Source of the DNA: Salvia splendens
Taxonomy: Eukaryota > Streptophyta > Magnoliopsida > Lamiales > Lamiaceae
DNA: 64,000 nucleotides
Assembly (NCBI RefSeq): GCF_004379255.2
Contig: NC_056049.1
Location: 9,176,001 to 9,240,000, forward strand
Reading direction: 5' to 3'
A program made the position numbers and the translations under genes. How positions within the stretch are numbered: position 1 is the first letter of the stretch; each line of letters starts with the position of its first letter. Below the pieces are notes generated by a model that ran no database searches, was not told where the DNA came from, and saw nothing but the letters and a program-made list of their open reading frames with translations. Shown here in pieces: positions 30,413 to 39,748 of the stretch.

Positions 30413-30895
30413 TCTCTTCTCCCAAATCGCTAGCTCTATCTCTCCCAAATCGCGAGCTCTCTCCATTATTATGTATCCGATTGTCCACGTAGATTTTCGA
30501 TCTGTACATGTAGGACGTTTTCCGTCGGAACAATTCAGATCGAATTGGAAAAATAACACGATCCGTCAAAGTTCAGGTTTTATGTACACATTTCAAAGTT
30601 GATGGAAAATATCAGATTTTGACCAAAGTTAATGAACGTTAAGACCATTGTCCCTAAAATTAATTGTACCTAAAATTACAAATTTCGGCCTAATTTGATA
30701 TTTTTCACTAACTTATAAATAATCGCAAAAATCATGAACTTATTTTTATAGTGAATTTCCCGTAAATTAAGAATAAACTTGGGAAATCCACTATAAAACT
30801 TATTCATAATTTTTTTGATCAAATTTAATGTTTTATTTTATAAGACCGTGTCTATCAACAATCATCCAACTCAATCCAATCCTCCACTTTTTTAA
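30413..30895. other. Repeat debris
   Basis: Contains GGAAAATATCAGATTTTGACC and GTTCAGGTTTTATGTA words related to those at 30070-30110 in the preceding repeat, so this may be a second diverged end of the same family. No gene. Confidence 0.3.
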
Positions 30896-31110
30896 AACTC
30901 CCTCCATCCCTAAAGGTATGAACTCTTTCATTTTTAGTCCATCCTAGAAAAGTATTAATATTCTAATTTTGGAAACTATGTTCTCTCTAATCATTCTCCA
31001 CTAACAATACTTAAAACACTTTTTCTATCTATATCTTTCTTACTTTACCAATTATACATTAAAACTCGTGTCGAACCAAATGTTCATACTTTTCAGAAAC
31101 GGAGGAAGTA
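30896..31110. mobile_element. Stowaway-like MITE
   Basis: ACTCCCTCCATCCCTAAAGG at the left and AGAAACGGAGGAAGTA at the right, with inner arms GGTATGAAC and GTTCATACT inverted. Confidence 0.65.
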
Positions 31111-31588
31111 TTTATTTTTTTCTATCTCATCCACACCATCGATATTCATCTAACCCAACCACAAATTTTTTAAGGGTTTATCAATGACCACTCAACCACA
31201 CCATGAGCATTTTATTTATTTTTATACTATTAAATACATGAAATATTTATAATTGCACAATAAAATTTATAAAAAAAACACGATAAATGAAAAGCTAAAA
31301 CTTGTAAAACAAACAAATAAAGAAACATAAATTATAATAACTATAAATGAAAGATGTGATTTTTGTTGGCATAACTATAGCAAATATGGTCTCTATTTAT
31401 AGAGAATGAAAAATTATGAATTTTGGTATCACAATCTCATTGGTTGATAATTTTTTTTAAAATTTAAATATCATATATAAAGTATATTATATTAAAAAAT
31501 ATAAATATTATACCAAAATTCATAATTTTTAATGGTACAATATCATTGGTTTATGTAACAAATGGGAATTAAGACCTAAAGATGCCCA
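31111..31588. other. AT-rich intergenic sequence
   Basis: Nothing coding. A duplicated word (AAAATTCATAATTTTT and near variants, with CATTGGTT following) occurs at about 31434 and 31515. Confidence 0.3.
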
Positions 31589-31880
31589 AGGTTTATGGTT
31601 CGAGCGGTTACAGTTCTGAACCAGAATCGTGAGATTTAATTGGAATCGAAACTTCCACTTTTGGAACTGTGGGCCGGTTCTGGTTCCAAAATTTTGGAAT
31701 CGCCTATTCCGTGTGGTTCCAAACCGGAACCACAAAAAACCATGAAACCAAACTGAACCGCGAAAAACTGAAGGAAAACCGTCGGTTCGGAACCGAAACC
31801 ATAATTGCAAAATACGTTCAAGGTTCAGTTTCGGTTCGAGATTTTTCAGAACCAACAGTTCCTGAATCGTGGGCTCTTCG
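31589..31880. repeat. GGTTC/GAACC-rich inverted-repeat element
   Basis: Dense alternating GGTTC, AACCGGAACC and CGGTTCGG words on both strands suggest a palindromic terminal region of a hAT-like MITE, perhaps from GATGCCCAAGG (about 31581) to CTTCGGCATGTC (about 31875). The open frames in it are low-complexity by-products. Confidence 0.4.
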
Positions 31881-32101
31881 GCATGTCTATTAAGAGTAAC
31901 CACAATAGGGAGCCGCGGCTCCCGGGCAGGAGGGTGGCTGGGTCGCGGCTCCCTATAGCTATGGACAAGGAGGGCCGCGGAGGGAGAGGGGAGTTGGCCT
32001 GGCCGAGGCTCTTGGGCGCGGGCCGCGGTGCTCTATTGCAGCGACCGAGAGCCGCGTCGCACGCCCAAGTTTTAATTTTTTTTAATATTTCAAAATTTTT
32101 C

Positions 32102-32109
32102 TATAAATA
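32102..32109 (+). promoter_or_regulatory. TATA box of the Harbinger Myb-like gene
   Basis: TATAAATA lies 76 bp upstream of the ATG at 32185, inside the element, correctly placed for its ORF. Confidence 0.5.
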
Positions 32110-32184
32110 CCTCATTCTACACATTTTCAGATCACACACATTTTACACCCTAATTTTCACTATCTATATTTTTGTAGTCTCAAA

Positions 32185-33449
32185 ATGCAAGGTGGAGATG
32201 ATGATTCCCCCCGCTATGGAGACTAGGGATACGGAAACTATCCATCTTCCCAACCCTGGAGATCGAGTCGCACCTTCCCTCCATCCCAGATGTGGAGTCC
32301 GCAATCGCCGCCGCCATGGCAACAGAAACCCCAATATCGGGGCCAGTCCTCCTCTCATCAGCAGAGGAACGTGGGTCGTCCCCAATCGGGGTTCGGTGAC
32401 TACCGGCCCAGCATGGACGCGATCAACTATCCGCGTCGTGACACCCCTTCTCAGCAATTCCAATCCACCCAATCTTCTCTGTCTAAATCTGATAGATTTA
32501 TATGGGAGCAGTTGATGGGCACACCGGAGACCCCGACGTCCGGACATGTGGAGACGGGGAGAGAAGGCGGTGGGAGAGGCGGCGGCGGCGACGGTGAGCA
32601 GAAAGGCGGCGGCCACGGCCGCGGCGGTCAACGGGGGGCGTCGTACTACAAAACGGCGGAGTCTGTTGCTATTGCCAGGACCTGGGACACGGTCACCAAC
32701 GATCCCGTAGTTGGTACGGATCAAACCCGCATATGCTTCTGGAAGTGCATCCTGGCGGTGTACAACGAATTCAAGCCGCAAGGTTGCGCCCCAAGTATAC
32801 ACGACCAGATCCGGAAAAAGTTTGGCAGGATCACTAGAGCCGTCAAGAGGTTCACAGGCATATACGAGAACCAACTCCGCACTGCTGAGAGCGGCCGATG
32901 CGAAGCCGACATAAAAGTGTTGCTGCTTCGGCTACTGGGAGGAATTCCTCGTTCTGTAGGACTGCCTGAAATTCAGGGCCATCTGCGAGGAAGTGCGAGC
33001 TCGTGCTCCTGGTGCGAAGCGGACAAGACTCGGTGAGTAGTAGTGGCTTACATACCTTCGACCTCAACGACGAGGTTTCGGAGGAGCCCCATTCGACACT
33101 CTCTAGGCGCCCACGTCCACAAGGCCAGCAGTCCGCAATCCTAGACGCTAGAGCCACCTCCCAACTCTCTGCTGCGGGCGCGTCTGCATCAGGCCCATCA
33201 CCATCACCTGCCTTGGTGTTGAGCAGTAACCTGGAGGTGCAGATGATGAAGCAACTTCAGGAGAACAGTGTATTGTACGCGTCCGCGACCGACCCGATCA
33301 GGAAGGGGGTATTGTACGAGCTCATACAAAGGTTGAGGTCGAAGTTGGGTTTAAATGCGGCGGCGGGAGCGGTGGGCGGCAGCGACGGCGACGGCAACGG
33401 CGACGAAACTGGTGAAGAAGCGGCGGATTCTGATGACACCACCGAGTAG
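32185..33449 (+). pseudogene. Myb-like accessory protein of PIF/Harbinger, broken
   Basis: ATG 32185 opens MQGGDDDSPRYGD, then an in-frame TAG at 32224-32226. The frame then stays open through the Gly-rich linker and the Myb-like trihelix domain (YYKTAESVAIARTWDTVTND, FWKCILAVYNEFKPQG, IRKKFGRI, VKRFTGIYENQLRTAESGR). After about 32915 the message passes to a second frame (YWEEFLVL, then a stop, then CLKFRAICEEVRARAPGAKR) and after about 33035 to a third (HTFDLNDEVSEEPHSTLSRR, RPQGQQ, LQENSVLYASATDPIRKGVL). So one nonsense codon and two frameshifts. In autonomous elements this protein binds the element and helps the transposase. Confidence 0.8.
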
Positions 33450-33773
33450 GCGATGGCAGTGTTTTTTTAGTGTTTTTATAAAATTTTCGTTGTATAATTT
33501 TCCCCTTTCTATAATACAACGAAGATTTGGTTTTAATATTTTTTTTATTAAATTATGCATTTTTTTATAATTATTATAGTCATATAATTTTTATTCTAAT
33601 TAAATTAATATATACAAAGAATGAAAAAAAAATTTAGATTTGTGGCTTGGGTTTGTCCACTATTAGGGTGAACAAATTTTTTTGTGGCCCTGGACAAGTT
33701 TTCTTGGCCTTGGCCAAGGCCAAGTTTTTGTGACTTGGGCTTGGGCATGTCCATCCTATTGTGGACACCCTAA

Positions 33774-34221
33774 GAGCATGGCGTGCAACCAAGATTGCCG
33801 ATTAACTTGGTCTACTGAGTATTAAATTTCGGCCTAAGATTATAAATTTTGGGAGATTGAATCATACTACCTCCGTCTTTGAAAAAAAGGAACATTTGAA
33901 ATGGTACGGCCTCATGGGTTTTAATGCACAATTGGTAAAGTAAGGTAGAAGAAAAGAAAAATAGGTAAGGTACAAGAGATGAAGAGGAAAAAAAAATGAA
34001 AATAATGTTAGTATATTGTGGAATTCTCTCCCTAAAATAGAAAATTTAGAAATTTTTTATTTTCAATGAACAAACCAAATGAAAATAATTTTTATACTAT
34101 TTAAGATAGGGGAGAGTAACAAAATAAATAAGCTAAAGAAAAGGAATTATAAGTGAAATTAATTATAGATGCATAAATAAATCTGTACGTCGTCATTTGG
34201 AGTACCGCGGCGTGATATGAA
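33774..34221. other. Intergenic, with a diverged MITE-like start
   Basis: CTACCTCCGTCTTTGAAAA at 33869 resembles a Stowaway end, but no convincing partner was found. The remainder is AT-rich upstream sequence of the duplicated RPN5 5' region. Confidence 0.3.
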
Positions 34222-34624
34222 AAAGAATTCAACCCTCTGAAATCCCAAATATCCCCAATTTCTGTTTCTAGGGTTTGATTGCACGACAAATCTCGAAGTC
34301 GAATCACTTCCATCACAAAGCTAACCTGTCACATGACCTGATTTACAATCAGCTTCTGTCAATTCAGTGTTTCCACCCAATTGTTGATATCTCGTGGTGT
34401 AATTTCAGAGATTCATGTCGCAGGCTGATGGAGGTGGTAGTTTGGAGGCGAAAATTGAGTCGCTGCTCAATGTGGAGAAGCAGATGAGGCAAGTTGGCGA
34501 CGTCGCCGGGACACGGAAGGCCGCCACCGATATTATTATGCAGCTGTGCTACGAAGCCGGCGCTTGGCAGACACTCAACCAGCAGATTCTGCTCATTTCC
34601 AAGCGCCGTGGACAGTTGAAACAG
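34222..34624 (+). pseudogene. RPN5: Duplicated 5' UTR and first exon of RPN5 (proteasome lid subunit)
   Basis: ATG 34415, reading [19 protein letters not shown] then [20 protein letters not shown] and SKRRGQLKQ, the N-terminus of the 26S proteasome non-ATPase subunit RPN5 (PSMD12). It ends at 34624 with the donor AACAG|GTTCCC, as in the second copy. One codon is inserted ([10 protein letters not shown] against ATDILQLCY). No exon 2 follows; peroxidase sequence begins within 20 bp of the donor. The 5' UTR (34222-34414) matches 39308-39430 plus 45534-45625. The start codon here is intact, unlike that of the other copy. It could act as an alternative first exon for the exons at 46091-48663, but distance and damage make that speculative. 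Confidence 0.75.
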
Positions 34625-34639
34625 GTTCCCAACTTCCCG

Positions 34640-35672
34640 TATAGAGGCTATCTCTACCCACAATTCTACGACCAAACATGCCCACAAGCTCTACAAATAG
34701 AGGAAACATTTTTCATGATATGCGAACTTTGTTAAACTATTATTTTAGGTCCGTGAACTTTGAAAATATTATTTAAGGTGCGTTAACTATGAGTTAATAT
34801 CAATCGAAGTAATTTTTTACAATTTTCAAGTTTTTCTGAACGAAAATAGCATCAATGCCTTGAGGGGTAATTTCGTCCATTTATTGGTTATAAATCTTGG
34901 CCCGAACTGTTAAGTATATAGTTTATAACCACGACTTATTTTATCCTATGTGTATGTGTATGTGTCTGTGTCTGTGTCATCTAACATTGCTTATTTTATC
35001 CTATGTGTCTGTGTCACCCTTCTCTCTTTATGTCGTCCTTTCGTGACCAAAGCTGTCGCTAAAGAGCCTCGCTTCTCAGCCTCCATATCCAGACTGTTTT
35101 GTTAAGGTACTCACAAGTATCTGGTACCCACTGCGACGTGCCACGTGACCTTAGCAATCTTGATGAATTGGTGTTTTGCAGGGATTCTTTTGGACAACGG
35201 TGGAGGCTTAACCAGTGAGAAAACCTGAGTCCCCAACAGATTTTCAGTACGTGGATTTGATGAGATTCGTAAAAGTCTCTCCTCAAACCGTTTCTTGTGC
35301 GGATATTTGGACTGCACAATTCTAGTGAGTATATCCGCTCATGACTTGCATTCAAAGTGGGCTAAAATTACTGTGGTCTGGCCATGTTTGATGTCTATAT
35401 ATTTAACAAATACGAGATGTAACATGAAAATGTAAAACGTACCGGTTGGTGGCCGGTCGCGTTGGGTAGAAAGGACTCTAGAGGCGCAAGTATGAGTGGT
35501 TCAAGCAACATCTCAGCTCCAAACAACACCTTCCAAACAGGATGCACAATCTTCAGCGGCGCCTTTAGTTCCGATCAAGTCCTTGACACCAAGAATCAAG
35601 AATCTCTGCAGAGGACAGATTAGGACCAGCTGTAGGACGATATCGGCGGATCAAGAACCCGGAAATGGATGG
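34640..35672 (+). pseudogene. Class III peroxidase pseudogene
   Basis: Pieces in order on the plus strand: [17 protein letters not shown] (mature N-terminus, 34645-34698); AVAKEPRFSAS (35049 on); HDCFVK-like distal-His region with a short deletion (about 35085-35106), followed by a GT donor; ILLDNGGGLTSEKT (35181 on), then a stop; FSVRGFDEIRK, and VSPQTVSCADIW one frame away; WWPVALGRKDSRGASMSGSS (35445 on); ending at a TAG near 35670. The proximal-His region and the whole C-terminal half are missing. The first exon is interrupted by a 350-bp repeat (34697-35046). The N-terminal piece is in frame with the adjoining RPN5 exon. Confidence 0.8.
34697..35046. repeat. Dispersed repeat, copy 2, inserted in the peroxidase exon
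   Basis: Matches 30117-30412 over ATGATATGCGAACTTTGTTA through CATTTATTGGTTATAAATCT. The right end differs: CTTATTTTATCCTATGTGT is present twice (34938 and 34990), around a (TGTGTC/TATGTG)n stretch and ATCTAACATTG. Confidence 0.65.
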
Positions 35673-35766
35673 GGCGGAATTGAATATGATTTAATATACT
35701 CTATAATAGTAATAAAATATTATTTCGTATATTAATAAATAAATATATTATATTATATTATATTAT

Positions 35767-35797
<31 letters not shown>

Positions 35798-37083
35798 TAA
35801 AAATACTAGTAATATTCAAGTATCACTAGTGTGACTGTGACATCCCGCCTTCGTATTTTCATCTCTTTCAGATAATGTTCGAATCGATGTAGTATGTAAA
35901 CGATGTACTTAGTATGTTATTATTTTCATATTTATACGAGATTAATGGAATGAAGTATCATTATTCATTCATGCTATTACTTCTTAATGAAAAGCTATTT
36001 TTGTGATTTTTTTCTACTTCTAAAATTTTTCGATCACTCTGACCCGCCCTCCCCAAATCAATGCAGTAAATAATTTTTTTAAGTTGGATTATAAGAAGAA
36101 ATGGCTGCTGTAGTGCGTATGTGAGGAAGAATACAACTTTATTAAAGTAAAAAATAATTACTACTTGTAGTATTATATAATCGTTCTCATAAAGTGATGG
36201 GATTCGTCCTTTTTATGAGTATGTTACTTAAAATAAAATTGCAATCCAATGTACAGTCCAAACATATTACAGTAGATTTATTTAAACAAAAGTATTGATT
36301 CATTTTTGTTAAGGAAGTGTACATTAAATTCCATATTGATTATTTAATTTTAAATAAATGATTAATCAATCAATTCTAAATATAATAATAGAGTTCCTAC
36401 TCTTTTTGTTTTTCTAAATCTATCTATAATCCCAGATATAATTCACGAAAATTTCATAACTTTTGTTAGGTTTGTTAGGCAAGGCACCATGCATCTACCT
36501 AGCAATTCATTAAGGGATATATTTTTCATTTTAATTACTAATGGAGTTACTTCTTTATCATTTATTAGTGTATATAATTTTATAAACATTGCAATATCAT
36601 GATATTTTCTTAGTTGAAAAAGCTAGGGATGGTTTTAATCATATTAAAGATTAAAAATACATTATAAATAGTTATCGATCAATAGATTGTGACTGTCATT
36701 ATTTCTAGATTTTACTTTGAGCTTTGCCGAACCAACCTATTGATAAACTTTGAATCTTAGAAATCAATACTCGGAAAAAGATTAAATAGAAATTTTCTAT
36801 AAGAAATCAACAATACAAAACATAGTGGATTAAACTAAATTCATGTCTAATGACATTCAAATAAACCATAATTATTTACAAAAAAGAAAGTCAAACTTCA
36901 CGTGCCCAATATCTCTTTAAGCTGCAGTTTTTCTAAATTTATTGAAAAAGTGATAATTAGTAGTAGTATTTGATGTGTATATAGAGATTAAAATTATGTG
37001 TTGGAGTTGGTTGATTTTTTTCCTTCTTGCATCCTTCTTAAATCGCAGAGTATTCAATGTCATACAGAAAGATGACATTATAC
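35673..37083. other. Intergenic, AT-rich
   Basis: Begins with a microsatellite. The rest is AT-rich without recognisable genes. No structured element was found. Confidence 0.4.
35766..35806. repeat. (AAAAT)n microsatellite
   Basis: About six AAAAT/AAATA units follow a TATTA-rich stretch. Confidence 0.8.
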
Positions 37084-37318
37084 TACTCCCTCCATCCACG
37101 AAAAATAGGGTACTTTCATTTTTTGCACTTGTTTTTAAAAAATAATATAAATAGTTAAAATGTAGAGAAAGTAAAGTACGAGAGAGAATAATGTAAAGAA
37201 GTCTTTTGTCTATATAATTCTCTCTCTCCACTTTAACTATTTATTAAGAAGTACTATCATTTTTTCAAAACGAGTGCAGAAAATGAAAGTGTCCTATTTT
37301 TCGTGGACGGATGGAGTA
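37084..37318. mobile_element. Well-preserved Stowaway-like MITE, 235 bp
   Basis: Ends TACTCCCTCCATCCACGAAA and TTTCGTGGACGGATGGAGTA. The terminal repeats extend through GGGTACTTTCATTTTTTGCAC and its inverse with only a few mismatches, so this is a long, nearly perfect inverted repeat and probably recent. Confidence 0.85.
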
Positions 37319-37781
37319 ATATAAATGAAAATATTAAAGTATATTAGGATCATCGACTGAACAGTGGTTTGATATTGTTTGCTTTGTTTCAAGCTCGCAC
37401 GGAATTGTTTTTGGATCACTCCCAAAATGGCTCAAGCTAATTGGATTAGACCGGAATTATATACACCTTCCAATTTCCCTCCAACATCCAATATGGAATG
37501 AGTTTATAACCCAACAAAATAGTTGTCAGTTTTTACTATTATGCCTGCATACTCAATATGTAAATGATAGTTCTATTATTACAATCTTACCCTTTACACA
37601 TATATAAAAATAAGAATTCTTAAGTAAAAATTGGAACTATTATAAAATCATACTCTCCCCAATCCACCAAGATGACAAGATGTCTATTTTTTTAGTGGCA
37701 CAGGATTTTAGGAGAAATTGTTAGGTGGAGTAAGTACTATTCTTTTCGTATCATAAGTGGCAACTTCTTTTTCTTGGATTA

Positions 37782-38038
37782 TACTCCCTCCGTTCGCGAA
37801 TAGGAGTCCCGTTTTTTTCATTTTAGTCCGTCTGCAAATAGGAGTCCAGGTTCACTTTTATCATATATGGTAATAGGGTCACACCTTCTACCAACTCATT
37901 CAACTCACATTTCATTTAAAACTAACATATACAAGTGAGACCTCTATTCCACTAACTTTTTTCCACCCACTTTTCTTAACATTTCTTAAAACCCGTACCG
38001 CCAAGAAATGAGACTCCTAATGACGGACGAAGGAAGTA
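37782..38038. mobile_element. Stowaway-like MITE cutting the third 118-aa gene copy
   Basis: TACTCCCTCCGTTCGCGAAT at the left, TGACGGACGAAGGAAGTA at the right, with GAATAGGAGTCC and GAGACTCCTAATGACGGA-type inner arms. Its right end falls within the duplicated coding sequence. Confidence 0.8.
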
Positions 38039-38860
38039 AATATTATTCTCTCGACATCCGACGACGTAACGCTCAAAAGAAACGTAGTGAGCAATAATCC
38101 CTCTCCAAGTGCGGCTGCCACCTCCATGGGCTCGATCACGACGTCGTTTCTCTCGCTTCTCGGATTGTTAGCCATTCTCTCTTTTTCCTTTTTCTTAATT
38201 TTTCTTCTACGAGCTGAGTTATGATATGAGGTTTTTGTATGTAGGTACACTCTCTTCGTCTCTTAAACTTTGTCACAATTTGATCAGGCACGAGTTTTAA
38301 TGAATATTACGGCAAGTAGTTGAAAAAATTAGTAGGATGTGAATCCTACCTTTAAAGTACAATTTTATTTTATAATTAAATGTGAGTGAGAATAAGTTAG
38401 TGGGATGTGGGGTTTACTACCAAAATTGGTAAATAGGTGAAATGTGACAAATTTTATAGGACAGATAGAAATAGAAAAATATGACAAATTTTCAGGGACG
38501 GAGAAAGTACTGTACGTAGATATAGAAGAAGACCTACAAAGTTCGAATAAGGAAAGATTATTTTTTAACTTATCATATTTTAGGAATAGTAACCATATCA
38601 CTTTTGGTAATTTTCATATACATTATTTATCTTTAATTCACATTTGTTTTTGTCGCAATTTATAATTTTTTATATTTATTTGTCATTGCAGTTGATTATT
38701 TTTATGTTTTATTTTTATTACATGACTTGTTAGCACTAATATTTTTCAGTTTTATTTTCATTTAGGTAATCATTTGATATTAGGAATGATGATAATCACA
38801 CTTTTTTTTAAAATTTATAAAGAGAGCTAGCTCCCCTTTTGTGATTGGATTTTTATAGTT
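38039..38860 (-). pseudogene. Third copy of the 118-aa gene unit, truncated by a MITE
   Basis: Minus strand, ATG 38175: MANNPRSERNDVVIEPMEVA, AALGEGLLL, then SVTSSDVE, after which the frame runs into the MITE ending at 38038. The upstream flank (38510-38830) matches 29150-29470 closely (TTTTGGTAATTTTCATA..., AGGAATGATGATAATCACA). A second MITE (38246-38509) sits in that flank. Confidence 0.6.
38246..38509. mobile_element. Stowaway-like MITE
   Basis: TA-CACTCTCTTCGTCTCTTA at the left and CAGGGACGGAGAAAG-TA at the right. The core (AGTGGGATGTGGGGTTTAC) is shared with the MITEs at 5885 and 49544. Confidence 0.65.
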
Positions 38861-39307
38861 TTATTTGGAGGACTAAAACTATTTTAAACAAGAATAGAAA
38901 ATGTTTAGATGCATGAAGAAAAAAAGATTTAATGCATTTAATTTTGGGTTTAAAATTTTTAGGAATTTAAAAATAATTATTCATTCTCAAAGTAATCATA
39001 TTATTTCTCTTTAGCTAGACCACATATACGCTTAAATAACAAATTTAATATATGCCATAGAGATGATTAAAGTATAATTCATATTAAGTTTATAACTAGA
39101 GAGTAAATCTGAGCGATTAGATCAAAATGATTTAGTTTATTATATGAACGTTTTAGTTCACAATATATATTTAAAAATAAGGAGTGAATTAAAATACCTT
39201 AGAAATATTTACGCGGTCAAAGTAATTGTTCTTATAGTGAACTCTAGTTATGTTTTAAATTAATGGTTCCTTAGATCACTTACAATTTAACTTTGTAAGT
39301 AGTCACT
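38861..39307. other. AT-rich intergenic sequence
   Basis: No gene or repeat was recognised. From 39308 the RPN5 5' UTR copy begins. Confidence 0.3.
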
Positions 39308-39430
39308 TGAACAAGAATTCAACACTCTGAAATCCCAAATATCCCCAATTTCTCTTTCTAGGGTTTGATTGCACGACAAATTTCAAAGTCGAATCACTTC
39401 CACCAAAATAGTAACCTGTCACATGACATG

Positions 39431-39741
39431 TGTAGAAACCGAGAAATCAAACATAGATGAACGGAGAAATCGAACAATACCAAACAATACCACTAGCACA
39501 TACAAACAGAGAAGAGGATATTCAAAGGGAGAATTTTTATTTCATTTTTGACTAAGATTTGTTACACCAATCTGCACTCTCTATTTATACTCTAGCTAAA
39601 AACAACTAAGGCTTGCGCTTATTCCCCAGCTCACTTCTAACCAACTAACCGCCTCAAAATATCTTCCAACGGCTAGTGACAACTCACCCTCCAACGGTCA
39701 TTTCTTCCAAATGTTGAGTTTCTCTTTCAGCCATTCCAACA
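39431..39741 (-). repeat. Copia 3' LTR
   Basis: Starts TGTAGAAACCGAGAAATC and ends CATTCCAACA on the plus strand. Directly inside, the minus strand reads TCTTGAGGAGGGG, the polypurine tract (about 39742-39754). Confidence 0.9.
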
Positions 39742-39748
39742 CCCCTCC

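Larger units (their letters stand above)
31894..33770 (+). mobile_element. Non-autonomous PIF/Harbinger element, 1877 bp
   Basis: Terminal inverted repeats GAGTAACCACAATAGG (left) and CCTATTGTGGACACCC (right), flanked by the 3-bp target duplication TAA at 31891-31893 and 33771-33773, typical of PIF/Harbinger. Inside is one Myb-like ORF and no transposase. GC content is markedly higher than the surroundings. Confidence 0.85.

Noticed and set aside
32164..32874. 236-codon minus-strand open frame in the Harbinger element
   Set aside because: The plus strand in the same interval spells a clear Myb-like domain; the minus frame has no motif.
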